This document shows, in pieces, positions 1-9,224 of a stretch of DNA of 64,000 bases. The stretch covers positions 2,490,707-2,554,706 of the forward strand of contig NZ_CH902584.1 in NCBI RefSeq assembly GCF_000152845.1, written 5' to 3'. Below the pieces are notes generated by a model. That model was given only the letters and a program-made list of their open reading frames with translations. It did not search any database and was not told where the DNA came from. Position 1 is the first letter of the stretch. Every line of letters starts with the position of its first letter. This DNA comes from Roseovarius sp. 217 (GTDB lineage Bacteria; Pseudomonadota; Alphaproteobacteria; Rhodobacterales; Rhodobacteraceae). The position numbers and the translations under genes are program-made.

Positions 1-47
1 ATCGGGGAAAATTCGGCCGATTGATGGCCTGTGACGTGGTTGAACAC
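1..47 (-). CDS. Possible start of a leftward gene, cut by the window edge
   Basis: A GTG codon at 47 reading leftward follows a purine-rich AAGGGGAAG stretch at suitable distance, and the frame stays open to the window edge (reads MFNHVTGHQSAEF...). A promoter-like sequence lies about 60 bp upstream. The visible fragment is too short to identify, and the start is a guess. Confidence 0.25.
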   Translation of the reverse strand, partial: MFNHVTGHQSAEFSP

Positions 48-105
48 GGCGCTTCCCCTTTGAATTTTTAGGTCCGGCGGGCACGGGTGCCGGAGTTTAT
101 GGATC

Positions 106-137
106 AATATATAGTCTGATTATCGCAATTCCGTCAA
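106..137 (-). promoter_or_regulatory. Sigma70-like promoter reading leftward
   Basis: On the minus strand TTGACG (137-132) is followed after 18 bp by TATATA (113-108), close to the -35/-10 consensus. The stretch is clearly more AT-rich than its surroundings. It points at the partial leftward gene at the window edge. A GC-rich partial dyad (about 70-95) would fall in the transcript leader. Confidence 0.45.
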
Positions 138-216
138 TATGGGGTGATTCGCAAAAACCTTGAAAAGTCTTTAAAACCGCAGATTTTTCGTGGGATTCGA
201 CCATGAGGGCGACAGC

Positions 217-251
217 GTACACCCTGTACGCGTTGTACGCGGGTTTTGTAC
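217..251. repeat. Cluster of four GTAC motifs
   Basis: GTAC occurs at 217, 226, 235 and 248, three of them exactly 9 bp apart. The core GTACACCCTGTAC is nearly the same as the complement of the sequence at 43388-43400 behind yebC (GTACGCCCTGTAC). It may be a protein-binding site; no regulator is identified. Confidence 0.4.
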
Positions 252-284
252 GCAAAGATCGTGTGGTCCTGCGCTTTGGGCGGC

Positions 285-1559
285 TCAGCCGTTTTCGCGC
301 AGAATGCCGCCCGCGAGATAGAGCGAACCGCAGATCAAAATCCGCGCCTCGGGGCTATGGGCGGCGATGGCGGTGACGGCATCGAGCGCAGTCTCGGCGG
401 TTCGTGCGGGCAGGCCTGCCGCGCGGGCAGCCTCGGCTGTGACCTCGGCGGGCAGGGTGTTGGCCTCGCCGGGGATCGAGAGGGCGGTGAGCGACGCGGC
501 ATGGGCGGCGAGGGGCATGAGATAGCCTGCGATGTCCTTGGTATTCAGCATGCCGCAGATCAGATGCGTGGGACGCGCGGGCAGGGTGGCCAGATGCCGC
601 GCGAGCGCTTGACCCGCGGCGGGGTTGTGACCGCCGTCGAGCCAAAGCTCGGCATGAGGGGCGGCCTCGATCAGCGGGCCGGTGTGCAGGCGTTGCATGC
701 GCGCGGGCCAGAAGGCGTGGGTGACGGCGGCCTCATAGGCGGCATCGCCCATGTGCAGGTGGCGCAGGGCGGCGAGGGCCGCGCCTGCGTTCTCGATCTG
801 ATGTGCGCCCGGCAGGTTGGGCAGGGGGAGGTCCAAGAGGCCGGTTTCGTCCTGAAAGATCAGGCGACCACGTTCTGAATAGGCGTGCCAGTGTTGACCC
901 TGCGCCAAGAGCGGCGCGCCGTGGCGGGCGGCGATGGCCTCGATCACCTCCAGAGCCTCGTCCGGTTGCGGGCCGACGACGCAGGGCACCCGGCGCTTGA
1001 TGATCCCGGCCTTTTCGCCTGCGATCTTGGCCAGCGTGTCGCCGAGATATTGTTCGTGGTCGATGGAAATGGGGGTGATGATGGTGAGCGCCGGTTGGTC
1101 GACCACATTGGTGGCATCGAGCCGCCCGCCAAGACCGACCTCAAGCAAGGTGTAATCCGCCGGGGTGCGGGCCATGGCAAGGAGGGCGGCGCAGGTGGTG
1201 ATCTCGAAATAGGTGATCGCATCGCTGCCATTGGCGGCGTAACATTCATCCAAGACGGCGGTCAGGTGGTCCTCTGAAATCAGATTTCCCGCCAGACGGA
1301 TGCGTTCGTGAAACCGTGCAAGGTGGGGCGAGGTATAGGCGTGCACGGTCTTGCCCGCCGCCTCGAGCCCGGCGCGGATCATCGCCTGTGTGCTGCCTTT
1401 GCCATTGGTGCCCGCGATATGGATCACGGGGGGCAAGTCGTTCTGGGGATTGCCCAAAGCGTCCAGCAAACGCCAGACGCGATCGAGCGTGAGGTCGATG
1501 ATCTTGGGGTGTAGCGCCATCATCCGGGCAAGGATGGCGTCGGATGTGGGGGCGGTCAT
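285..1559 (-). CDS. folC: Bifunctional folylpolyglutamate synthase / dihydrofolate synthase
   Basis: FolC joins dihydropteroate to glutamate and then extends folates with glutamate, using ATP, in the cytoplasm. The 424-residue protein has the family P-loop (GTNGKGST, about residues 50-57), the downstream YTSPHL segment, and the C-terminal ligase motif LDGGHNPAA. Its length is normal. The start overlaps the accD stop as ATGA (1556-1559), so the two are translationally coupled in the common accD-folC order. No terminator is obvious immediately downstream. Recognition is secure. Confidence 0.95.
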   Translation of the reverse strand: MTAPTSDAILARMMALHPKIIDLTLDRVWRLLDALGNPQNDLPPVIHIAGTNGKGSTQAMIRAGLEAAGKTVHAYTSPHLARFHERIRLAGNLISEDHLTAVLDECYAANGSDAITYFEITTCAALLAMARTPADYTLLEVGLGGRLDATNVVDQPALTIITPISIDHEQYLGDTLAKIAGEKAGIIKRRVPCVVGPQPDEALEVIEAIAARHGAPLLAQGQHWHAYSERGRLIFQDETGLLDLPLPNLPGAHQIENAGAALAALRHLHMGDAAYEAAVTHAFWPARMQRLHTGPLIEAAPHAELWLDGGHNPAAGQALARHLATLPARPTHLICGMLNTKDIAGYLMPLAAHAASLTALSIPGEANTLPAEVTAEAARAAGLPARTAETALDAVTAIAAHSPEARILICGSLYLAGGILRENG

Positions 1560-2491
1560 TTCTTGGGGGCGTCCTTGGGCTTTGCCTCGGCCTTGACCGG
1601 CTCTGCCGCAGCGGGGGCGGGCAGGTCGCCCTTGATCGCGGGGGGCAGGCCCATCAGCATGCGGGTGATGGTGATCAACTCGTCGCGCATCTGGGTGCGG
1701 GGCGTCACGCGGTCGAGCATGCCGTGGTCGAGCAGGTATTCGGCGCGCTGGAAGCCTTCGGGCAGTTTTTCGCGGATGGTCTGTTCGATGACACGCGGAC
1801 CGGCAAAGCAGATGAGCGCGCCCGGTTCGGCAATCTGGACATCGCCCAGCATCGCATAGGAGGCGGTGACGCCGCCGGTGGTGGGATGGGTGAGCACGAC
1901 GATATAGGGCAGCCCTGCCTCTTTCAGCATCTGTACAGCGACGGTGGTGCGGGGCATTTGCATCAGGCTCAGGATACCCTCCTGCATGCGTGCGCCACCG
2001 GCTGCGGAGAAGAGGATGAGGGGGCGCTTGAGCTTCACGGCTGTTTCGGCGGCGGCGATGATGGCATTGCCGACATACATGCCCATGGACCCGGCCATGA
2101 AGCTGAAATCCTGTGCTGCGGCCACGACGGGCGTGCGGCCCATTTCGCCGGTGGCGACCAGCATCGCCTCTTTCTCGCCGGTCAGTTTCTGGGCGGCGCG
2201 CAGGCGGTCGGGGTATTTCTTTTGGTCGCGGAAATGCAAAGGGTCGGGGGTGGGGACGGGGACGTCCACCTCGGAGAAGATGCCGCCGTCAAAGAGCGCG
2301 GCAAAGCGGGCGCGCGGGGTGATGCCCATGTGGTGGCTGCAATTGGTGCAGACGTTGAGATTGTCCGAGAGTTCGCGGTGAAACAGCATGGTGCCGCACT
2401 CGTCGCATTTGGTCCAGAGGTTCTCGGGGATTTCGCGGCGCGAGAAGATCGAGTTGATCCGGGGGCGCACGTAGTTTGTGATCCAGTTCAT
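1556..2491 (-). CDS. accD: Acetyl-CoA carboxylase carboxyltransferase subunit beta
   Basis: AccD with AccA transfers carboxyl from biotin to acetyl-CoA, giving malonyl-CoA for fatty acid synthesis. The 311-residue protein starts with the typical MNWITNYVRP and a four-cysteine zinc ribbon (Cys29, Cys32, Cys48, Cys51), followed by the crotonase-fold carboxyltransferase core with GGARMQEG and the THPTTGGVTAS segment. The last ~25 residues are an Ala/Pro/Lys-rich tail of low complexity, common in this group. It is followed by folC with a 4-bp overlap. Recognition is secure. Confidence 0.95.
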   Translation of the reverse strand: MNWITNYVRPRINSIFSRREIPENLWTKCDECGTMLFHRELSDNLNVCTNCSHHMGITPRARFAALFDGGIFSEVDVPVPTPDPLHFRDQKKYPDRLRAAQKLTGEKEAMLVATGEMGRTPVVAAAQDFSFMAGSMGMYVGNAIIAAAETAVKLKRPLILFSAAGGARMQEGILSLMQMPRTTVAVQMLKEAGLPYIVVLTHPTTGGVTASYAMLGDVQIAEPGALICFAGPRVIEQTIREKLPEGFQRAEYLLDHGMLDRVTPRTQMRDELITITRMLMGLPPAIKGDLPAPAAAEPVKAEAKPKDAPKK

Positions 2492-2553
2492 TCGGTCCGG
2501 TCCCTCTGGTGGCGGTTGCGCCCTGACATAAGCGGGGCGCGGGTGAAATGCAA

Positions 2554-3441
2554 TCAGCGGCGCAGGGTGACGCGGATGGCGAGCCAGCCGCAGACGAGGA
2601 TCAAGAGATCGAGCGGCATCATCGCCCAGAGGGCGTCGATATTGTCCACCCCAAAGGGATAGGCATAGAGCGCCAGACCGTCGAATTGGCCGCGCGGGGC
2701 GGCGATCATGATGGCGCTGAAATTATTGATGAAATGCAGGGCTGTGGCGGGGCCGAGTGTACCTGAGCGGGCCGTGAGATCAGCGGCGGCGAGACCGAAA
2801 GCCGCCGCCCAGGCCACCACGATCCAGGCATTCGGGCCAAAGCTGACGGGATCGAAATGCAGCATGGCGAAGCAGAGCGAGGGCAGCACCATCCAGATCC
2901 GGGGCGAGGAGAAGCGTGCGGCAAGCTGGGTCTGGAGATAGCCGCGAAACACCAGTTCCTCGGCAAAGACCTGAATGAAGAGGCCCAAGAGCGCGAGCGG
3001 CAAGAGCATCAGCCAATGACCGGGCGCGAGGTTGGCAACCGGGTCCATCCCCTCGGGCATGGGCAAAAAGAGCAGCGCGCCGTAGAGGAGCAGCATGACA
3101 CCCATGGCGCGGCTGAATTGATGCAGCGCGAGGGTGCGGGGGCCGATGATGCTCCAGATGCCGCGCCGGTGGACGAGGCGCAGGGTAAGGCCAAGCGCCA
3201 CGATCAGGAGGCCAAAGACAAAGAGGTTGATCAGCACGCCTTGGGGATTACTCGCGGCCTCGATGCCCGGTGCGATTTGGGCCCATGCTTCGGGGCCAAA
3301 GAGCAGGGGCAGCAGCGACGCATAGCCAAAGCTGAGCGCCACAAACACCGGCACGCCGAGGGCGATGCCCGCCAGAAGGCGGGCGGGATGGGACGTCGCG
3401 CGGGCGGGACCAACGAGGAGTTCATGGGCGTCATATCTCAT
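2554..3441 (-). CDS. CPBP-family intramembrane metalloprotease
   Basis: A 295-residue polytopic membrane protein with about eight hydrophobic segments. The CPBP (Abi, type II CAAX endopeptidase-like) signature is complete: [10 protein letters not shown] (the EExxxR motif), then MLHFDP and [10 protein letters not shown], which supply the conserved histidines. Members cleave membrane-associated substrates or act in maturation and immunity; the substrate here is unknown. It ends about 60 bp upstream of accD and runs the same way, so it could lead an operon with accD-folC. It is divergent from ilvD. Confidence 0.8.
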   Translation of the reverse strand: MRYDAHELLVGPARATSHPARLLAGIALGVPVFVALSFGYASLLPLLFGPEAWAQIAPGIEAASNPQGVLINLFVFGLLIVALGLTLRLVHRRGIWSIIGPRTLALHQFSRAMGVMLLLYGALLFLPMPEGMDPVANLAPGHWLMLLPLALLGLFIQVFAEELVFRGYLQTQLAARFSSPRIWMVLPSLCFAMLHFDPVSFGPNAWIVVAWAAAFGLAAADLTARSGTLGPATALHFINNFSAIMIAAPRGQFDGLALYAYPFGVDNIDALWAMMPLDLLILVCGWLAIRVTLRR

Positions 3442-3538
3442 GCGCGCAAGCTATAGGCAGGGCTCAGGCGTTGCAATCGGCTTGCCCCCGCCGCGCCGCT
3501 GGCCTAGACCGATTTCAGCAAATTTCGGGAGGCCCCTC

Positions 3539-5296
3539 ATGACCAAGTTCGACAAAGCCAAACTGCCCAGCCGCCATGTGACCGAAGGACCGGAGCGCGC
3601 GCCGCATCGGTCCTATTACTATGCCATGGGCATGACCGAGGCGGAGATCCATCAGCCCTTGGTCGGTGTGGCGACCTGCTGGAACGAGGCGGCCCCCTGC
3701 AATATCTCGCTCAACCGTCAGGCGCAGGCCGTCAAGGGCGGCGTGAAAGAGGCGCATGGCAGCCCGCGCGAGTTCACCACAATCACGGTGACGGACGGCA
3801 TTGCGATGGGGCATGAGGGCATGCGCAGTTCTCTGGCGAGCCGCGAGGCGATTGCCGATACGGTGGAATTGACGATGCGCGGCCATTGCTATGACGCGCT
3901 GGTGGGGCTGGCGGGCTGTGACAAGAGCTTGCCGGGGATGATGATGGCGATGGTGCGGTTGAATGTGCCGTCGGTGTTCATCTATGGCGGGTCGATCCTT
4001 CCGGGCAAGGCGCCGCAGGTCGAGGAAATCCCGGCGGATTTCCGCAGTCGCGATCTGACCGTGCAGGATATGTTCGAGGCCGTGGGGCGGCATCAGAACG
4101 CCGAGATGTCCGACAAGGCGCTCGATATGCTGGAGCGGGTGGCCTGCCCGTCGGCGGGAGCCTGTGGTGGGCAATTTACTGCCAATACCATGGCCTGTGT
4201 GTCTGAGGCGATCGGTCTGGCGCTGATGAATTCCTCGGGCATGCCCGCGCCCTATGAGAGCCGTGATCAATATGCCGAGGCCTCTGGCCGGGCGGTGATG
4301 CAGCTCCTGGAAAAGAACATCCGGGCGCGCGATGTGGTGACGCTCAAGAGTTTGCAGAATGCGGCGCGGGTCGTGGCCTGCACCGGCGGCAGCACCAATG
4401 CTGGTCTGCACCTGCCTGCGATTGCGCATGAGGCGGGGATTGATTTCTTTCTTGAGGATGTCTGCGACATCTTCCGCGACACGCCCTATTTCGTCGATCT
4501 GAAGCCGGGCGGGGCCTATGTGGCCAAAGACCTTTATGACGCGGGCGGCATCCCGGTGGTGATGAAGGAACTGCGCAAGGCGGGGCTGATCCATGAGGAT
4601 TGCATGACCGCGAGCGGGCGCAGCATCGGCGAAGAGCTGGACCTGATCGAGCGTGTGGCCGATGGCAAGGTGATCTATCCGATTGAAACGCCGATCACCA
4701 AGACCGGCGGCGTTGTCGGCCTCAAGGGCAATCTGGCCCCGACGGGTGCGATTGTGAAGGTCGCGGGGATTGCCCCTGAGCATCAGGTCTTTACCGGCCC
4801 GGCGCGGGTGTTTGAGTGCGAAGAGGATGCGTTCGAGGCGGTCAAGGCGCGCAATTACAAGGAGGGCGAGGTGATCGTCATCCGCAACGAGGGCCCGGCG
4901 GGCGGCCCCGGCATGCGTGAAATGCTGTCGACCACGGCGGCGCTCAGCGGTCAGGGCATGGGCAAGAAGGTGGCGCTGATTACCGATGGCCGGTTCTCGG
5001 GCGCGACGCGTGGCTTCTGCGTGGGCCATGTCGGCCCCGAGGCGGCGCATGGTGGGCCGATTGCCCTGATTGCCACCGGTGACATGATCACGATTGACGC
5101 GATCAAGGGTGAGTTGTCGGTGGATCTGAGTGACGAGGATCTGGCCGCGCGCAAGGCCGCGTGGGCCGGTCCGCGCGAGACGATCTATGCCAGCGGGGCG
5201 TTGTGGAAATATGCGCAATTGGTGGGCGAGACCTACAAGGGCGCTGTGACCCATCCCGGTGCGGCGTTCGAGCGGCATGTCTATATGGACCTCTGA
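3539..5296 (+). CDS. ilvD: Dihydroxy-acid dehydratase
   Basis: IlvD dehydrates 2,3-dihydroxy-3-methylbutanoate/pentanoate in valine and isoleucine synthesis and carries an Fe-S cluster. The start at 3539 ([13 protein letters not shown]) follows a GGGAGG Shine-Dalgarno and gives 585 residues, the usual short-form IlvD length. Cysteines at Cys54, Cys127 (AGCDKSLPG) and Cys209 ([14 protein letters not shown]) match the cluster-binding positions; [14 protein letters not shown] near the C terminus is the IlvD/Edd signature. The open frame extends further upstream but without family similarity. The following lipoprotein start overlaps its end. Confidence 0.95.
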   Translation: MTKFDKAKLPSRHVTEGPERAPHRSYYYAMGMTEAEIHQPLVGVATCWNEAAPCNISLNRQAQAVKGGVKEAHGSPREFTTITVTDGIAMGHEGMRSSLASREAIADTVELTMRGHCYDALVGLAGCDKSLPGMMMAMVRLNVPSVFIYGGSILPGKAPQVEEIPADFRSRDLTVQDMFEAVGRHQNAEMSDKALDMLERVACPSAGACGGQFTANTMACVSEAIGLALMNSSGMPAPYESRDQYAEASGRAVMQLLEKNIRARDVVTLKSLQNAARVVACTGGSTNAGLHLPAIAHEAGIDFFLEDVCDIFRDTPYFVDLKPGGAYVAKDLYDAGGIPVVMKELRKAGLIHEDCMTASGRSIGEELDLIERVADGKVIYPIETPITKTGGVVGLKGNLAPTGAIVKVAGIAPEHQVFTGPARVFECEEDAFEAVKARNYKEGEVIVIRNEGPAGGPGMREMLSTTAALSGQGMGKKVALITDGRFSGATRGFCVGHVGPEAAHGGPIALIATGDMITIDAIKGELSVDLSDEDLAARKAAWAGPRETIYASGALWKYAQLVGETYKGAVTHPGAAFERHVYMDL

Positions 5297-5903
5297 GCAG
5301 GGCCGGGTCCGGGCGCTGGCCGTCCGGACCTTGCTCGGGCTGGGGATGATGGCCCTTGCGGGCTGTCTCGCCGTGCCTGCGGGTAAATCCCAAGCGTTGA
5401 GCAAGGTGGCGTTCTACGACGCTGAGGTGGTGGTGACGGGGCCGCGCGGCTATTGCGTGGACGGGGCCAGCCTGCGACGTGGCGCATCGGGTAGTTTTGC
5501 CTTGATTGCCAGTTGCGAGAGCCTGACCGGAACGGCGGGCGTCTATGTCGAACCTGCGATACTGACGGTCTCTGTCTTGCCGCGCACGGGCCCGGTGCAG
5601 CAGCCGGACGCGCAGACAATGGCGCGGGCCTTGGCCCCGGCTGAGGTTCGGCGTGCCGAGGATCGCGACGGGATCTCTCTGGTGCAGGTGATGCAGGGTG
5701 GCCAAGAGGTCCTGCCGGGGGGCGACCCGGTGCATTGGCGGGCTGGTATGGTGATCAACGGGCATCTCGTGGGGCTCGCGATCTATGGCCCTGCGGGAAG
5801 TGTCGTGACGGGGCCGGCGGGACGCGAGATGCTGCGCGATCTCGGAGAGGCGCTGCGCGGGGCAAGCCCGGAGCAGGCGAGCGCGCCCAAGGCGGCGTCC
5901 TGA
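5277..5903 (+). CDS. Putative lipoprotein of unknown function
   Basis: The ATG at 5277 lies inside the ilvD 3' end and gives 208 residues. The N terminus has basic residues, a hydrophobic stretch and the lipobox LAGC (Cys at residue 30), so it is probably a lipid-anchored periplasmic or outer-membrane protein. The mature part contains a YCVD motif and a second cysteine in ASCESL, perhaps a disulfide pair. I do not recognise a family with known activity. The overlap with ilvD suggests co-transcription, with no evident functional link. Confidence 0.7.
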   Translation: MSIWTSEQGRVRALAVRTLLGLGMMALAGCLAVPAGKSQALSKVAFYDAEVVVTGPRGYCVDGASLRRGASGSFALIASCESLTGTAGVYVEPAILTVSVLPRTGPVQQPDAQTMARALAPAEVRRAEDRDGISLVQVMQGGQEVLPGGDPVHWRAGMVINGHLVGLAIYGPAGSVVTGPAGREMLRDLGEALRGASPEQASAPKAAS

Positions 5904-6023
5904 CCTGAGTACCCTCACCTTTTGAGTGGATTGTTTCCTCTTTTGAATTAATGCTATGCAAAGATCCGGGACATAGAATTCGGCACTGTTTCGCGTGCGA
6001 AGTTTGGCAAGGGTGCGCTCTGC

Positions 6024-6782
6024 ATGAAATTACTGGATGTGTTGACACATCGGCACAGCCTGCGCAAATGGCGGCAGGCGGCGCGCAATGCCCCGATGAT
6101 GGGGGTGGCCGAATTGCGACGGGCCCGGGCCCGTGCGCGCAAACTGATTTACTCGCTCAATGAGGTGATTTCGATTGCCGACAACCGGCTGGCGCTGCCG
6201 ATGATCGGCTCGAATTCCTTTTCCCGCCCGCATGGCACGGATTGGGCGTGGCGACCCGAGTTGTGGCGCGAACCATTGCCGGTGCCGGGCATGGCCTCGG
6301 TTCGGTCCAAGTCGATGCTGGGGCGCGAGGTGACGTTGTTTCACGATTGCGCGCGGTCGGAGCTGTGTCTGCGGCAGTTGCGCAACAGCCGTGAGGCGGA
6401 TCTGGCACCGTATGGGTTGCGGATGGATGTGTTTGCCTTTGACGGATCGTTTCTGTCGGTGGTGCTGGATTTCCCGCAGCAGGCGGTGAACGGGCTGACC
6501 AAGCGACATCTGTTGCGGATGGATACGATTGTGGAGCTGGAAAAGCCGCTGGAGATCTTTGCCCGGTTGAATATCAAACACGGGCCGAATACCGAACAGA
6601 TCGTGCGGGAACTGCCGCTGAATGCCGAGGAAATCATGGTCGAGTTCGATCTGGCCTATTCCAATCTCAATGAAAAGCGGGTGGAGCGGGCCTGGGTCGA
6701 CCTTATTTTCGAGAATCCGCAGATGAGCCAGCTTGTGCTGCGCGATGTCACTTTCAGCCGCCGCCCGCGCGCGGATCTGTAA
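6024..6782 (+). CDS. Conserved protein of unknown function (Rhodobacterales type)
   Basis: 252 residues with a basic, arginine-rich N terminus (RRARARARKLIYSLNE) and no signal peptide or membrane segment. It resembles a family restricted to Rhodobacterales, possibly DUF6478, but I cannot confirm that number. The C-terminal half has beta-rich segments (VFAFDGSFLSVVLDFP, ERAWVDLIFENP). It is followed after 13 bp by a second unknown protein on the same strand, so the pair is probably an operon. The AT-richer 120 bp in front (5904-6023) presumably holds its promoter. Confidence 0.65.
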   Translation: MKLLDVLTHRHSLRKWRQAARNAPMMGVAELRRARARARKLIYSLNEVISIADNRLALPMIGSNSFSRPHGTDWAWRPELWREPLPVPGMASVRSKSMLGREVTLFHDCARSELCLRQLRNSREADLAPYGLRMDVFAFDGSFLSVVLDFPQQAVNGLTKRHLLRMDTIVELEKPLEIFARLNIKHGPNTEQIVRELPLNAEEIMVEFDLAYSNLNEKRVERAWVDLIFENPQMSQLVLRDVTFSRRPRADL

Positions 6783-6795
6783 CAGGGAAGCAGCG

Positions 6796-7173
6796 ATGAA
6801 CGAGGTGACACTGACCAAGACGCGGCTCTTTGAAGGGGTCTGGGAAGGGGTGCTGACGCGGGCGGGCGAGGGTGAGTTCACGCCTGACATCGAGGTCACG
6901 CATCAGCAAGAGCCGGTGGCGGGCGTCGAGGTGACGTCCAAGCCGGACGAGCAGCTCTGGGTGGTGCGGGTGCCGGTTCCGCTTGAGAAGATTGCTGACG
7001 GGGTTCAGACATTCGTGATCCGCGACCGGAAGAGCGGTGAAGTCCTCGAAAGTTTTGCGCTCCTAGCGGGGGATGTGCTGAGCTATGACATCCGCGCCGA
7101 AATGGCGCTGTTGCGTGAGGAGTTGGATCTGCTCAAGCGGGCGTTTCGGCGGCATTGTCTGGATACGATGTAG
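6796..7173 (+). CDS. Conserved small protein, partner of the preceding unknown
   Basis: 125 residues starting MNEVTLTKTRLFEGVWEG. The ATG at 6796 has AGGGAAG in front; the upstream in-frame ATG (6733) lies within the preceding gene and is unlikely. The sequence predicts a beta-sandwich-like body (AGVEVTSKPDEQLWVVRVPVP) and a C-terminal helix (AEMALLREELDLLKRAFRRH) that could form a coiled coil. I do not recognise a known function. It lies 13 bp after the 252-residue protein and ends just before a dispersed intergenic repeat. Confidence 0.65.
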   Translation: MNEVTLTKTRLFEGVWEGVLTRAGEGEFTPDIEVTHQQEPVAGVEVTSKPDEQLWVVRVPVPLEKIADGVQTFVIRDRKSGEVLESFALLAGDVLSYDIRAEMALLREELDLLKRAFRRHCLDTM

Positions 7174-7206
7174 GGGGCGGTTTTGGGCTGACGGGGACAT
7201 CCGCCC

Positions 7207-7426
7207 CAATGCCCAAAGCGCGGATTCAAGGCGCGGCACGCGCCGCCGCGCAGCGGTCATGCTGAAGGCATGCCTCTGGCATGGTCCGCCCCCTCGGGCG
7301 GGCGCTTTTGCAACGGTGCAGTCTCTTGAAATCGCGGGAGTGTTTGGCCGAGATAAAGTGACAGCCGACTGCCGTGCAGCGCCCACCCGGCGGACGGGCA
7401 CCGCGCGTCTCACTAGGTGGGGCCAA
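7207..7426 (+). repeat. Dispersed intergenic repeat, copy A
   Basis: About 220 bp that matches, in reverse orientation, the sequence at 8986-9167. Shared blocks include TCAAGGCGCGG, CGCCGCCGCGCAGCG, GGGCGGGCGCTTTTGCAACG and CAGCGCCCACCCGGC. Copy A carries an extra insertion of roughly 25 bp compared with copy B. No open reading frame or transposase is linked to it. It fills most of the 7174-7454 gap. Confidence 0.8.
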
Positions 7427-7454
7427 TTTCAGTAATAGGCCCAACATCAACCGC

Positions 7455-8162
7455 TCAAACCCGGTCAAGGTCGCCTTTGCGTGGAAAGACTTGCTGCGCG
7501 ATGCCGGCAAAGAGCAGGTAGACGCTGGTGACGACAAGTCCCCAATGCGCCCAGCTTTGCGGATCGAAATGCACCCATGCCGCCCAGCCCGCGAAGAACG
7601 TCCAGGCCAGCGCCATCGGCAGGGTCAGCCAGCGCCAGCGTTCGGTGCGCACCGGATGTACGAATTTGAGCGGCAGGAACATTGCCACCGCCAGCACCAC
7701 GACGAGGGCCAGAATGACCCAGAAATTCGGCTCCAGCGCGAAGAGCACCAGCACGAGCATGTTCCAGCAACCGGGGAAGCCGGAAAAGGAATTGTCCTTG
7801 GTCTTCATCCGTGTGTCCGCGAAATACATCGCACTGGCAAAGGTGATCACGATGATCGCCACCCAGCCGGTCCACCCTGGAAGGAGACCCGATTTGAAAA
7901 GCGCGAAGGCTGGGATGAAGACATAGGTCAGATAGTCGATGATGAGGTCAAGCAAGACACCGTCAAACTCTGGTGCATTTTGCTGAACGTCATATTTGCG
8001 CGCCAGTGGACCGTCGATGCCGTCCACCGCAAAGGCTACCACCAACCAGAGGAACATCAGTTCCCATTTCAGGTCGATGGCCGCCAACATAGCGAGCATC
8101 GCGAACACCGCGCCGGTGGCTGTGAAAAGGTGAACAAGAAGGGCGCGCATCTGAGGTGTCAT
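7455..8162 (-). CDS. pcs: Phosphatidylcholine synthase
   Basis: Pcs condenses CDP-diacylglycerol with choline to give phosphatidylcholine in the inner membrane. The 235-residue protein has about eight hydrophobic segments and the extended CDP-alcohol phosphotransferase motif DG(x)2AR(x)12G(x)3D(x)3D at residues 50-76 (Asp50, Arg55, Gly68, Asp72, Asp76). The 12-residue spacer, rather than 8, is what separates Pcs from other family members. It is monocistronic, lying between a terminator and the repeat copy A. Confidence 0.9.
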   Translation of the reverse strand: MTPQMRALLVHLFTATGAVFAMLAMLAAIDLKWELMFLWLVVAFAVDGIDGPLARKYDVQQNAPEFDGVLLDLIIDYLTYVFIPAFALFKSGLLPGWTGWVAIIVITFASAMYFADTRMKTKDNSFSGFPGCWNMLVLVLFALEPNFWVILALVVVLAVAMFLPLKFVHPVRTERWRWLTLPMALAWTFFAGWAAWVHFDPQSWAHWGLVVTSVYLLFAGIAQQVFPRKGDLDRV

Positions 8163-8197
8163 GCGGTTCTAATGACGCAGAGATTGCGGATTTGCAA

Positions 8198-8229
8198 AGA
8201 AAAAGCCCGGCCCCACGCGGGGACCGGGC
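8198..8229 (-). terminator. Intrinsic terminator of the cytochrome P460 gene
   Basis: On the minus strand a GC stem (8229-8205, GCCCGGTCCCCG pairing with GGGGCCGGGC) is followed by TTTTTCTTT. It sits 20 bp behind the leftward cytochrome P460 gene and before pcs, so pcs needs its own promoter. Confidence 0.85.
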
Positions 8230-8248
8230 GCATTTTTCCAGGCCTTGC

Positions 8249-8836
8249 TCAGTTTGCGAGCCGTACCTCTTCGAGCGGATAGGCCAACATGTCCTGCGCC
8301 TCCCATGCGACGTGGCAATCGTGGCAGAAGCTCTGCTTGAATTTCATCGGCTTGCCGTCCGGCTGAAGGCCGCCATAAACCCAATCATTGGTCTCGGGCA
8401 CGCTGCCGGCCTCGCCCTTGGTCATGATGAAGAGCGGGCCGGGAACGGCGGCCTTTTTCTTGGCGCTGATGGTGATGCTTTCCTTGGCCAGCACGGAGCC
8501 TACGGGCATGGTGACGCCCTCGTCTGCGTATTTCAGATATTGCTCGGCCGCGATGTCATTGGCGAAGGTATAGAGCAGGCGGTTGCCATGAGCCCCCGCA
8601 ACGGCGGGACGGGTCGAGGATACGGTCCAACCGCGATAGGCAGCCGCCACCGCGTTGCCTTCTTTGGCATAGCCTGCGGCCAAGTCATCCTTGATGCAGG
8701 CGTAAATCTCTTCGATGGCGGCGGCCTCGAGGGCAAAAGGATCCTCGACATCGACCGGGCAGTCGGCGGCATGGGCGGTTTGACCAAGTGTCAGGCTGGC
8801 CATAAGGGTCGCTGCGGCGAAAAGCTGGCGTTTCAT
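8249..8836 (-). CDS. Cytochrome P460 family periplasmic c-type heme protein
   Basis: 195 residues with a Sec signal peptide (MKRQLFAAATLMASLTLGQTAHA) and a single heme c motif CHDCH near the C terminus (FCHDCHVAW). The layout, an N-terminal beta domain then C-terminal CxxCH, fits the cytochrome P460 family, some of which oxidise hydroxylamine; here the true substrate is unknown. The start at 8836 has GGAG 10 bp upstream; an ATG 21 bp further up lies before that site. The heme cross-linking lysine of true P460 cannot be assigned by eye. It is transcribed alone and ends at a terminator. Confidence 0.75.
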   Translation of the reverse strand: MKRQLFAAATLMASLTLGQTAHAADCPVDVEDPFALEAAAIEEIYACIKDDLAAGYAKEGNAVAAAYRGWTVSSTRPAVAGAHGNRLLYTFANDIAAEQYLKYADEGVTMPVGSVLAKESITISAKKKAAVPGPLFIMTKGEAGSVPETNDWVYGGLQPDGKPMKFKQSFCHDCHVAWEAQDMLAYPLEEVRLAN

Positions 8837-8985
8837 AGTTAAAATTCTCCATTTCATTCACGAGACACGCGGGTTATCCGCGCGGAGCCTCGCATGATTC
8901 CGCTGTAATTGAACTTAACTATTGCGTGAGGCGGGACGGGGTTGGAGTTGAGTTGTCGTGGCGGGTTTGGGGCTGGTTGCGGACC

Positions 8986-9167
8986 TTGGCCCCAAGTGAG
9001 GAGCCGCGCGGCGCCCGTCTGCCGGGTGGGCGCTGTAACGGCACCGGCTGGCACTTATATGCCTGCCCAATACTTTGGCGTTATCAAGGGATTACGACGT
9101 TGCAAAAGCGCCCGCCCGGCAGACGGGCGCTGCGCGGCGGCGCTCCGCGCCTTGATTCCGCGCATTG
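8986..9167 (-). repeat. Dispersed intergenic repeat, copy B (inverted relative to A)
   Basis: About 180 bp whose complement aligns with 7207-7426 over its whole length, with long identical blocks at both ends and in the middle. It occupies the non-coding stretch 8837-9224 between the cytochrome P460 start and the xerC stop; the rest of that stretch shows nothing recognisable beyond the presumed leftward promoter region of the cytochrome gene. Confidence 0.8.
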
Positions 9168-9224
9168 GAGAATGAGGCTAACGACAGCAACAGGCCAAAC
9201 CCCGCCAGCCATCATCGCCTCACC

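Noticed and set aside
3515..5404. Long open frame on the minus strand opposite ilvD (about 629 codons)
   Set aside because: It mirrors ilvD codons, has a His/Arg-rich composition typical of antisense frames in GC-rich DNA, and shows no domain. Similar antisense frames opposite hutF, the mttB homologue, acs and the symporter were rejected for the same reason.
7207..9167. Composite transposon around pcs and the cytochrome gene
   Set aside because: There are inverted flanking repeats but no transposase, no terminal inverted repeats of an IS type and no target duplication that I can see; called only a dispersed repeat pair.
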